This document shows, one piece after another, positions 8,236-15,471 of a stretch of DNA of 64,000 nucleotides. Each line of letters starts with the position of its first letter. Within the stretch, counting starts at the first letter, position 1. This DNA comes from Bacterioplanoides pacificum (GTDB taxonomy: Bacteria > Pseudomonadota > Gammaproteobacteria > Pseudomonadales > Oceanobacteraceae). The notes beneath the pieces were generated by a model. That model searched no databases, was not told the origin of the DNA, and worked only from the letters and a program-made list of their open reading frames with translations. The stretch covers positions 62,001 to 126,000 of the forward strand of contig NZ_JBHRYB010000003.1 in assembly GCF_042648445.1 (NCBI RefSeq), in the 5' to 3' direction. A program made the position numbers and the translations under genes.

Positions 8236-9108
8236 TCAGGCCAGAACCAGATCACTGCCCATCGCTGCTTTCAGCTTTTTCATGGCATTTTTCTCGAGCT
8301 GACGGATACGCTCAGCCGATACTTCATAAATGGCGGCGAGATCGTGCAGAGTGGCTTTCTCTTCCGACAACCAGCGTTGTTGCAGAATATTGCGGCTGCG
8401 GTCATCCAGCTCCGACATCGCCTGCGCCAGACGGCCATTGGCATCCTGCTCGTAGTTATCGTCTTCAACCAGAGTTGCCGGATCAGCGCTGTGGTCTTCG
8501 AGGTAATACACTGGCGCCTGTGGCGCAGAATCTTCGTTGTCGTCGTCAACGCCACCGTCGAATGCGGCATCGTGGGCGTTCAGACGGCCTTCCATTTCAA
8601 AAACGGTTTTGGTTTCCACGCCCAGATCGTCGGCGATGGATTTGGCTTCAGCCTGGCTTAACCAGCCCAGACGTTGCTTTTTAGAGCGCAGGTTAAAGAA
8701 CAGCTTACGCTGGGCTTTGGTGGTGGCGACCTTGACGATCCGCCAGTTACGCAGAATAAACTCGTGGATTTCAGCTTTGATCCAGTGCACAGCAAAAGAC
8801 ACCAGACGAACACCCACTTCCGGGTTAAAACGTTTTACCGCCTTCATCAGGCCCACGTTGCCTTCCTGAATCAGGTCACCCTGGTTCAGACCGTAGCCGG
8901 AGTAGCTGCGCGCGATATGCACCACAAAGCGCATATGGGACATCACCAGATGACGTGCAGCTTCCAGATCACCTTCATAATGCAGACGCTCTGCCAGGGT
9001 TTTTTCTTCCTCGGCAGTCAGCACAGGGATAGCATTAACCGTGCTGATGTAAGCCTCCAGATTGGCACCGGGAGACAACGCATTAACGGCTAATAAACCT
9101 TGGTTCAT
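8236..9108 (-). CDS. rpoH: RNA polymerase heat-shock sigma factor sigma-32
   Basis: A 290-residue sigma factor with region 1.2 (NLEAYISTVNAIPVLTAEEE), region 2 (HMRFVVHIARSYSGYGL, DLIQEGNVGLMKAVKRF) and the RpoH box (QRKLFFNLR), which distinguishes RpoH from RpoD/RpoS. Region 4 carries a helix-turn-helix (TLHDLAAIYEVSAERIRQLE). It directs transcription of chaperone and protease genes. CAGGAGTG precedes the ATG. The order rpoH-ftsX-ftsE-ftsY is the conserved proteobacterial one, and rpoH is separated from ftsX by 172 nt that likely hold its own promoters. Confidence 0.96.
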   Translation of the reverse strand: MNQGLLAVNALSPGANLEAYISTVNAIPVLTAEEEKTLAERLHYEGDLEAARHLVMSHMRFVVHIARSYSGYGLNQGDLIQEGNVGLMKAVKRFNPEVGVRLVSFAVHWIKAEIHEFILRNWRIVKVATTKAQRKLFFNLRSKKQRLGWLSQAEAKSIADDLGVETKTVFEMEGRLNAHDAAFDGGVDDDNEDSAPQAPVYYLEDHSADPATLVEDDNYEQDANGRLAQAMSELDDRSRNILQQRWLSEEKATLHDLAAIYEVSAERIRQLEKNAMKKLKAAMGSDLVLA

Positions 9109-9280
9109 CGAACACTCCTGAAAAGTTCACCCCAATGATGAGGTATCAACGGCAAAAGAGTTTAGCACCTGAAAACTCTGACAACCAATCCCTCTTTGCA
9201 GTTCCTTACTGGAACAATCTATTTAAATAATAGCCAATTATGACTTTTTAAACAGCCAATGATGGCAATATTCCCGTCAT

Positions 9281-10255
9281 TCAGGGTTCTATCTGGTCGA
9301 GGTGACGCGCAACCGACCACCAGGCTCCGAGCCAGCCCAGTATCATCGCCGATAACAACAACACCATGGCCGCCGCCGCGGATAGTGGTTTCAGCTCAAA
9401 GCCTGAGCCATACAGCTGTGCCAGCTCATCCACCGGCCCCGACAATAACAACCAGCAGGTGGCCAGCAGTATCCAGGCCAGTAAACCACCGACCAGGCCA
9501 TACCATAAACCTGTGTATAAAAAAGGCCGGCGTACATAAGCGTTGGTGCCACCCACCAGCTTGGTAACCCGGATTTCGTCGACCCGGGCAGCAATCGCCA
9601 GACGCACGGTATTGCCCACCACCAGCAGAATTGCCAGCGCCAGTAACACACCTAACACCCAGATCAGCCGCTCTCCCAGTGCCAGCATCGCCAGCAGCCG
9701 CTCAACCCAGGCCATGTCGAGCTGTACCGAATCCACAATCTGATAGGAGCCCAGTTGCTCCACCAGTTGTTCCACCTGCCGTGCTTCAATTCCCAATGGT
9801 GGTTCCACCAGAATCACCGCAGGCAACGGGTTATCAGGTAAAAAGTCGAGAGCCTGTTGCAGGCCACTGTTGTGGCGGAAGTCGTCGAGAGCCTGATCCG
9901 CATCGATAAATTCGGTCTGGCGCACATCATCCAGTGCTGCGATACGATCACTCAGCGCCTGTCCCTGTTCGATATCCGCTGCCGGGCTAAGATACAAAGT
10001 AATGCGCCCGGATGCCTGAAACCGACCACTGAGTTGTTCCATATTATCCAGCGTCATCCATAACGCGCCGGGTAAGGTCAGTGCAATGGCCACCACCAGC
10101 CAGGTTAATAGTGCCGCTGCCGGATTCGCCAGCAGTTTTACCAGAGTCTCAACAGCCACCAGCTGATGGTGCGCAAACCAGGCGCCAAACTGTGCCTGGA
10201 TACCAATTTTATGACTGGAAGCACCCTTGGCGGCGCCGGGTTTCACATCAGCCAT
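9281..10255 (-). CDS. ftsX: Cell division ABC transporter permease FtsX
   Basis: A 324-residue inner-membrane protein with an N-terminal cytoplasmic segment, a first membrane segment (LLTWLVVAIALTLPGALW), a periplasmic loop and three C-terminal membrane segments of the FtsX/MacB fold (LGVLLALAILLVVGN...). With FtsE it activates septal peptidoglycan hydrolases through EnvC at the division site. The frame extends upstream to 10300, but the ATG at 10255 (MADVKPG) follows GAGGG and overlaps the ftsE end by 8 nt, as usual for this pair. Confidence 0.94.
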   Translation of the reverse strand: MADVKPGAAKGASSHKIGIQAQFGAWFAHHQLVAVETLVKLLANPAAALLTWLVVAIALTLPGALWMTLDNMEQLSGRFQASGRITLYLSPAADIEQGQALSDRIAALDDVRQTEFIDADQALDDFRHNSGLQQALDFLPDNPLPAVILVEPPLGIEARQVEQLVEQLGSYQIVDSVQLDMAWVERLLAMLALGERLIWVLGVLLALAILLVVGNTVRLAIAARVDEIRVTKLVGGTNAYVRRPFLYTGLWYGLVGGLLAWILLATCWLLLSGPVDELAQLYGSGFELKPLSAAAAMVLLLSAMILGWLGAWWSVARHLDQIEP

Positions 10256-10964
10256 ATACGCCCTCCTGTAACTGACCCTGCACCATGCTGCCCTGATCAA
10301 GAATCAGACGGCGATGACCCATACGTTCGATCAGAGCAATATCGTGAGTGGCGATCAGTACCGTGACACCCACCTGCTGAAAACGGGTGAAAAGTTTCAT
10401 AATTTCTTCGGATAATTCCGGATCGAGGTTACCGGTCGGCTCATCCGCCAATAATAACGGGGGTTTATTAACCACCGCCCGGGCAATCCCGACCCGCTGT
10501 TGTTCACCACCCGACAGCTCAATCGGGTTGCGCTTTTCCATACCCAATAAGCCAACAGAATCAAGCGCGGCACGCACCCGGCGCCCGGCTTCAGCGGGAG
10601 TAAAGCCAGCAATCTGCAGCGGTAACGCAACGTTATCAAACACGCTGCGATCAAATAACAGCTGATGGTTCTGAAACACCACGCCGACCTTACGGCGATG
10701 GAACGGCACCTGAGATGGGCGCAGGCGCGCCAGATTCTGGCCATCGATAATCACCTGGCCACGGCTGGGACGCTCCATCAGCATCATCAGCTTCAGCAGG
10801 GTACTTTTACCAGCGCCGCTGTGGCCGGTGAGGAAGGCAAATTCACCACGCTGCAGTTCGAAGTTCACACTGCTGAGCGCTTCTTTGCCGCCCCCTTGTG
10901 TGCCGGGGCTGCTGTAACGCTTGCTGACCCGGTCAAAACGCACCATTACATCGGGGTTTGCCAT
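10248..10964 (-). CDS. ftsE: Cell division ATP-binding protein FtsE
   Basis: A 238-residue ABC ATPase with Walker A GHSGAGKST, Q-loop region VGVVFQNHQLL, signature LSGGEQQRVGIARAV, Walker B LLLADEPTGNLDPE and H-loop ATHD. FtsE of E. coli is about 222 residues; the extra length is a small insert after the first strands (SSPGTQGGGKEA). It pairs with FtsX and sits between ftsY and ftsX. Confidence 0.96.
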   Translation of the reverse strand: MANPDVMVRFDRVSKRYSSPGTQGGGKEALSSVNFELQRGEFAFLTGHSGAGKSTLLKLMMLMERPSRGQVIIDGQNLARLRPSQVPFHRRKVGVVFQNHQLLFDRSVFDNVALPLQIAGFTPAEAGRRVRAALDSVGLLGMEKRNPIELSGGEQQRVGIARAVVNKPPLLLADEPTGNLDPELSEEIMKLFTRFQQVGVTVLIATHDIALIERMGHRRLILDQGSMVQGQLQEGVYG

Positions 10965-11017
10965 CCTTACCTCTTATTATTGCTGCAACTGCATCAAACC
11001 GGATTTTCCTGCGGCGA

Positions 11018-12271
11018 TCAGTCTTCTTGTTTAAACAATGCCCGGGTAAATTCTTCGGCATTAAACGGGCGTAAATCATCGATACCTTCGCCAACACCAA
11101 TAAAGCGCACCGGAATTTCAAACTGCTTGGCCAGCGCAAAAATAATACCGCCTTTGGCCGTGCCATCGAGTTTGGTTAACGTCAGCCCGGTTATGCCTAC
11201 CGATTGCAGGAACTGCTTGCACTGATTAATGGCGTTCTGACCGGTACCGGCATCCAGTACCAGCATCACCTCATGCGGTGCCGCATCGTCGAGTTTTTTC
11301 ATCACCCGCACGACTTTTTCCAGCTCCTGCATCAGGTTGTCTTTGTTATGCAAACGGCCGGCGGTATCAGCAATCAGGATATCGACGTTACGCGATTTGG
11401 CTGCTTCCACCGCGTCATAGATCACTGAGGCGGAATCCGCCCCGGTATGCTGCGCCACGACCGGCACATTATTACGCTCCCCCCATACCTGCAGCTGCTC
11501 AACGGCGGCCGCACGGAAGGTATCACCAGCAGCCAGCATCACACTTTTGCCGCGGTTCTGAAATTGTTTTGCCAGTTTGCCAATGGTGGTGGTTTTCCCT
11601 ACGCCATTGATACCCACCATCAGAATGACATACGGCGATTTTTCGCTATCGATCACCAGCGGCTGTTGCGCCACCGCCAGCATGGTTTGTAATTCTTCGA
11701 TCAGCGCCTCAAATAAGGCATCGGAATCGTTCAGCTCTTTACGGCTGATGCGGCCGGTCAGGCGTTCCATGATTTCCTGAGTCGCTTCCATGCCCACATC
11801 CGCCATGATCAGCTGGGTCTCCAGATCTTCCAGCAGGTCATCATCAATTTCCTTTTTACCCACCAGCAAGTCTGCCAGGCCATCGGCTAAGCCGCTGCGT
11901 GTTTTGCTCAGGCCATCGCGGATGCGGCCGAAGAAACCTTTTTTCTTTTCTTCTTTTGGTGCTTGCTGTTCGCCAGCTTCTTCGAAGTAGCTCAGCTCTT
12001 CGTTATCAGCAGTCTGAGCCGTTTCAGGTTCAGCGACCGGGCTCACCGGAGCTTCTGATGATTGTTCAGGATCTGGCTCAGGTTGTTGCAGTGCCTGCTC
12101 TTCGGCAACCACTTCTTCAACGGCCTGTAGCGCCGTTGCAACGTCACCGGCGTGATCAGCAGCTTCGGCTGTTTCTGCTGCTTCGACTTGTTGTTGTGTT
12201 TCTGCATCCTGCTCAGCGGCAGGTTGCTGCTCTTCTGGCGCTTTCTTTTTGCGCTTAAAAAAATCAAACAT
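11018..12271 (-). CDS. ftsY: Signal recognition particle receptor FtsY
   Basis: A 417-residue SRP-receptor GTPase. The start MFDFFKRKKK is followed by a long acidic Glu/Gln-rich A domain (residues about 10-110), then the NG domain with Walker A GINGVGKTT, the DTFRAAAVEQL insertion-box region, DTAGRLHNKDNLM, TKLDGTAKGG and GVGEGIDDL. It docks ribosome-SRP complexes at the inner membrane. The open frame extends to 12451, but the lead sequence is not protein-like and the family start is MFxFF. It is divergent from the gene at 12420. Confidence 0.96.
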   Translation of the reverse strand: MFDFFKRKKKAPEEQQPAAEQDAETQQQVEAAETAEAADHAGDVATALQAVEEVVAEEQALQQPEPDPEQSSEAPVSPVAEPETAQTADNEELSYFEEAGEQQAPKEEKKKGFFGRIRDGLSKTRSGLADGLADLLVGKKEIDDDLLEDLETQLIMADVGMEATQEIMERLTGRISRKELNDSDALFEALIEELQTMLAVAQQPLVIDSEKSPYVILMVGINGVGKTTTIGKLAKQFQNRGKSVMLAAGDTFRAAAVEQLQVWGERNNVPVVAQHTGADSASVIYDAVEAAKSRNVDILIADTAGRLHNKDNLMQELEKVVRVMKKLDDAAPHEVMLVLDAGTGQNAINQCKQFLQSVGITGLTLTKLDGTAKGGIIFALAKQFEIPVRFIGVGEGIDDLRPFNAEEFTRALFKQED

Positions 12272-12419
12272 TGGTTGTTCACCACAATATCGGTTGCTGA
12301 CCACAGAATCGGCGTCTGCTCGCCCGGCCGGAAAACAGGGGTGCGTGATCAGTATCACCCGCAGGCAATTAAAGTCCGCTATCCTACCACTAAACCCCAT
12401 TGTGAATAAGGACGCGGGC

Positions 12420-13175
12420 GTGAGATTCAGCCGCCGTACTCTGAATATCATTATTTTATCCTGCCTGGTGTTAATCAGCTGGATTCACCTCGGCAGAACC
12501 GACCCGGAACAACTGCCCTTGGAGCCACTGCAGCTTCCGCCATTAAGTGTATCGCCCTGGCATCACTGGCAGACGGAAGAAGGCATCACCAGCTATTGGC
12601 AACAGACCGCACTGCCCCATGGCCAGATACGGTTATTGACCGGACAACACCAGGACATCCGCCTGCCCGCTGAGCACTGGAGTCAGGCACTGCAACAACA
12701 ACCACGACCGGAAACACCCCAATCCGTATCGGCCATTCTGCTGCAAGGGCCCTGGCAGGAACGTCAGATGCAGGCCATCAGCGCCTGGCTGATCCGTCAC
12801 TGGCAGTTACAACCCGCCAGCGCCAGCACGGAAACGCTGGGCATTTGTGAACAGCATCATGCCGCCGGTTCATTATGGTTTCGGTCGCACTGGGCCAGCC
12901 CGGTTGCTCAACTGGATAAAGCATTGCCCAACCGTTCCCAATGGCAACACTTCCGCCAGCAGCGCAGCCGCGAATTACGGCTACGCTGGTTGTCCCATGC
13001 CGGTCAGCTCGACATTCAGAGCGACATTGCCTACCATCGCCCCCCCTCTGGTTATTACCAGCACCTGTATCAGGCGCTGGCCGATAGCCAGAAAGATGCC
13101 GCCGCCGCTTACCTCAACTGTAAACGTGCGCCGGCCGGCAAGTTATCGGTTCCAGACACGGCGAACGACCCATGA
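12420..13175 (+). CDS. Membrane-anchored protein of unknown function (possible M16 peptidase relic)
   Basis: About 251 residues, starting at a GTG preceded by AAGGA. A single N-terminal membrane segment (TLNIIILSCLVLISWIHLG) is followed by a Gln/His/Trp-rich periplasmic region with no catalytic motif I recognise; the zinc site HxxEH of pitrilysins is absent. In Pseudomonas and relatives the slot between ftsY and rsmD holds two M16 peptidase-like genes, the second of which begins its domain with a QHWQT.(D/E)G-like motif. Here HHWQTEEGI lies in the right place, so this could be a shrunken relative. It overlaps rsmD by ATGA (4 nt). Confidence 0.6.
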   Translation: MRFSRRTLNIIILSCLVLISWIHLGRTDPEQLPLEPLQLPPLSVSPWHHWQTEEGITSYWQQTALPHGQIRLLTGQHQDIRLPAEHWSQALQQQPRPETPQSVSAILLQGPWQERQMQAISAWLIRHWQLQPASASTETLGICEQHHAAGSLWFRSHWASPVAQLDKALPNRSQWQHFRQQRSRELRLRWLSHAGQLDIQSDIAYHRPPSGYYQHLYQALADSQKDAAAAYLNCKRAPAGKLSVPDTANDP

Positions 13176-13723
13176 GTAAATCCACCCCGACTCAACAACT
13201 GCGCATTATCGGCGGCCAGTGGCGTTCGCGCCGGTTGCGTTTTCCGGCCATCGATGGCTTACGCCCGACCCTCGACCGGGTACGGGAAACCGTTTTTAAC
13301 TGGCTGCAGTTTGATGTCGAAGGCGCACGTGTCGTGGATGCCTTCGCCGGCAGTGGTGCACTCGGTTTTGAAGCGTTATCACGCGGTGCCAAACAAGTGA
13401 TTTTTCTGGAGAAACACGCCAAGGCCGCGTTACAGCTGAAAGAAAACCTGCAAACGCTGCAGGCCAGCAACGCCCAGGTCTGGGCCGGCGATGCACTGAC
13501 CTGGCTGGAACAAAATCCGGAACCCTACGACCTGGTATTCCTCGACCCACCGTTTGGCAAAAACCTGCTGCAACCCGCTATCGAACAGTTACGCCTGTTA
13601 CCCGGTGCGCTGGTTTATATTGAACATGAAGCGACGTTACAGCCGCAGCTGCCGGCTAACTGGAATGAGAAAAAAAGCAAAACCACCAAAGAGTTTTGCT
13701 TCCGCTTGTTTGAAGTGGTGTGA
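13172..13723 (+). CDS. rsmD: 16S rRNA (guanine(966)-N(2))-methyltransferase
   Basis: A 183-residue Rossmann-fold methyltransferase. It has the N-terminal RIIGGQWRSRRLRFP substrate region, the RPTLDRVRETVFNWL motif, SAM motif I (DAFAGSGALGFEALSRGA) and the catalytic LDPPF. It methylates G966 of 16S rRNA in the small subunit. Length and motifs match RsmD (YhhF) closely. It overlaps the upstream gene by 4 nt and lies next to ftsY, a conserved pairing. Confidence 0.95.
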   Translation: MSKSTPTQQLRIIGGQWRSRRLRFPAIDGLRPTLDRVRETVFNWLQFDVEGARVVDAFAGSGALGFEALSRGAKQVIFLEKHAKAALQLKENLQTLQASNAQVWAGDALTWLEQNPEPYDLVFLDPPFGKNLLQPAIEQLRLLPGALVYIEHEATLQPQLPANWNEKKSKTTKEFCFRLFEVV

Positions 13724-13735
13724 GCCAATGAACTC

Positions 13736-13764
13736 TTGACCTGCTCCGCAGGTCTGCCATACTG
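13736..13764 (+). promoter_or_regulatory. Sigma-70-like promoter after rsmD
   Basis: TTGACC (13736-13741) and CATACT (13758-13763) are spaced 16 nt apart, a fair sigma-70 match, with the start expected near 13770. It could drive the NYN gene or the short transcript ending at 13842. Confidence 0.45.
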
Positions 13765-13768
13765 GATT

Positions 13769-13842
13769 CACGACTCCCCCTTCGCAGGGTTATTTGATTA
13801 ACTGCTGCTTAGGGCGAAAAAACCGCCTTATGGCGGTTTTTT
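13769..13842 (+). ncRNA. Candidate small RNA ending in an intrinsic terminator
   Basis: A promoter-like pair is followed about 70 nt later by a strong terminator (AAAAAACCGCC-TTAT-GGCGGTTTTTT, 13817-13842), with no open frame between them. The body contains a C-rich stretch (CTCCCCCTTCGCAGGG) that could pair with Shine-Dalgarno regions. The terminator might simply end rsmD transcripts, in which case the promoter-like match is chance. Confidence 0.35.
13817..13842 (+). terminator. Rho-independent terminator
   Basis: CCGCC, a TTAT loop and GGCGG, extended by A6/T6, form a compact stem followed by a run of T. It lies between rsmD and the NYN gene and would end rsmD transcription. Confidence 0.9.
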
Positions 13843-13866
13843 CATATCTGGCATAAGGAAAATGCT

Positions 13867-14547
13867 GTGAAAACAATAATCTATATAGACGGATACAATC
13901 TATATTACGGCTGCCTGAAGCATTCCGAAGATAAATGGTTAGACTTGAGAAAGCTATTCAGTAATATTCTTGCAACTCAGTCACCACACTCTGAACTCGT
14001 ACAGATCAAATATTTCACGGCTGACATTAAAGCCGCCATCGCCAGCAATGGCCAGGCAGCAATGCAAGCTCAGCAAAGCTACCATCGGGCATTGCAAGCG
14101 CTGTACCCAAACGAAGTCGACATAATTAAAGGCTACTACAGCCTGGAAAAAGCAAACTTGCCACGCTTCCAGTCCCCACCAGATAAGTCAGTTCAGGTAG
14201 CGGTCTGGAAACTCGAAGAAAAACAAACCGATGTCAATATAGCACTCCATGCCTACCGGGATGTTTGCCGGTTGGATATCAGGCATATAGTGATCGTTTC
14301 AAATGACACTGACCTGGCTCCGGCTTTGCAACTGATTCGACAAGACTACGGAGACACTATCAATATTGGCGTAGTGATCCCTACCCGAAAAAGCATCGCA
14401 AGCTCCCGGCGTCCTGGTAACAAACAACTGAGTTCCTCGGCAAACTGGACGAGGAAATATATAACAGACGCTGAGTTAAGCAGAAATCACTTGCCCGATC
14501 TTATACCTACCCGAAAAAAACCGATCAGAAAACCACAATACTGGTAA
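13867..14547 (+). CDS. NYN domain (LabA/DUF88-type) putative RNase
   Basis: A 226-residue PIN-like NYN domain. It has the N-terminal acidic motif YIDGYNLYYG, EEKQTDVNIALHAYRD (second acidic site) and IVSNDTDLAPAL (third), so the metal-binding Asp residues are all present. The C-terminal 50 residues are basic and probably bind nucleic acid (TRKKPIRKPQYW at the end). It starts at a GTG preceded by AAGGA. Family members are predicted or shown ribonucleases; the substrate is unknown here. The DNA is more A/T-rich than its neighbours, with rarer codons such as ATA, hinting at later acquisition. It stands alone after a terminator. Confidence 0.8.
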   Translation: MKTIIYIDGYNLYYGCLKHSEDKWLDLRKLFSNILATQSPHSELVQIKYFTADIKAAIASNGQAAMQAQQSYHRALQALYPNEVDIIKGYYSLEKANLPRFQSPPDKSVQVAVWKLEEKQTDVNIALHAYRDVCRLDIRHIVIVSNDTDLAPALQLIRQDYGDTINIGVVIPTRKSIASSRRPGNKQLSSSANWTRKYITDAELSRNHLPDLIPTRKKPIRKPQYW

Positions 14548-14552
14548 CCCGC

Positions 14553-15383
14553 TTATAACTGCTTAAGAAACTCCGCAATCTGCTGATCCCATAAGTCCAC
14601 ATGACGGGTTTCATTCGCCAGATGAATTTCACTGTTTGGTAATAACTCACGCAACCGGGTGGCGGTCGAAACCGGGTGACTGACATCGTCTTTCCAGGCC
14701 AGGATCAGTACCGGTACATCAATATTTTTCAGTTCGTCTTGCGCTGGCATATCCGACTGAGCTGAGCCCATCAGGATCGGGAAATAGGCTTCTTTTTTAT
14801 GGCTGGCCATATAGCGCAATAACACCGCTTCGGTATAAGCCATGGATTTATGCAGAAAACCGGCAATCACTTTATTTTGTGTCAGCTGTGGCAACAGTGC
14901 CGGTACCAGACGTAACTTACTGAACCAGGCCAGTAAACGATATTTCAGCGTTTGCAGCTTACGGCTTTTCCAGCCGGTCGGCGGAATCACCAGCACCAGC
15001 CCGGCAAGTTTCTCTTTTTGTTCCGAATTCAGTAATTGCAGCGCCGCCATCAGGCTGGTGCCACAGCCCATTGAGGCTCCACCCAGCACAAATTTATCGG
15101 CGCCGGAATGCTGTGCCACGGCTAACATATCCCGGCCCAGGTTCTGCCATTGATAATCCGCCGGATCAGGCGTGACCTGAGACTCACCATGGCCACGGGC
15201 GTCGTATCGCACGACCCGGTGTTGTTGCTGAGTTTTTTTCCAGGCAAACAGGCCCGATTCGACATCGGCTGCGGTACAGAACATCAACCCGTGTGCCCAG
15301 ATCAGAGTGGCGGGGTTGGTCGCCTGCTGTGGTTGAGCGTCAATCACATTCAGTTCGATATCGTTCAGGGTTTCGACAGCCAT
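14553..15383 (-). CDS. Alpha/beta hydrolase
   Basis: A 276-residue alpha/beta-hydrolase fold with no signal peptide. The oxyanion region is WAHGLMF, RYDARGHGES follows, the nucleophile elbow is GGASMGCG, the acid is probably in LAWKDDVSHP and the His is in NETRHVDLW. The frame could be read from an ATG at 15417-15419, but that lies inside the parC terminator, so the ATG at 15383 is preferred. The substrate is not predictable. It is convergent with the NYN gene. Confidence 0.8.
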   Translation of the reverse strand: MAVETLNDIELNVIDAQPQQATNPATLIWAHGLMFCTAADVESGLFAWKKTQQQHRVVRYDARGHGESQVTPDPADYQWQNLGRDMLAVAQHSGADKFVLGGASMGCGTSLMAALQLLNSEQKEKLAGLVLVIPPTGWKSRKLQTLKYRLLAWFSKLRLVPALLPQLTQNKVIAGFLHKSMAYTEAVLLRYMASHKKEAYFPILMGSAQSDMPAQDELKNIDVPVLILAWKDDVSHPVSTATRLRELLPNSEIHLANETRHVDLWDQQIAEFLKQL

Positions 15384-15403
15384 AACGGTGATGCACCAGC
15401 AAT

Positions 15404-15440
15404 AAAAAACGGCGGTCATTCTAAAAGAATCACCGCCGTT
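15404..15440 (-). terminator. Rho-independent terminator of parC
   Basis: Read on the minus strand, AACGGCGGTGATTCT, a short loop and AGAATGACCGCCGTT are followed by TTTTT. It lies 31 nt after the parC stop and separates it from the hydrolase. Confidence 0.9.
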
Positions 15441-15471
15441 CCGCCTTGGACTTGATCACAGACTGATGTTT

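Noticed and set aside
15384..15419. Earlier start for the alpha/beta hydrolase (MTAVFYCW...)
   Set aside because: The extra codons lie within and just after the parC terminator hairpin. The ATG at 15383 gives a normal hydrolase N-terminus.
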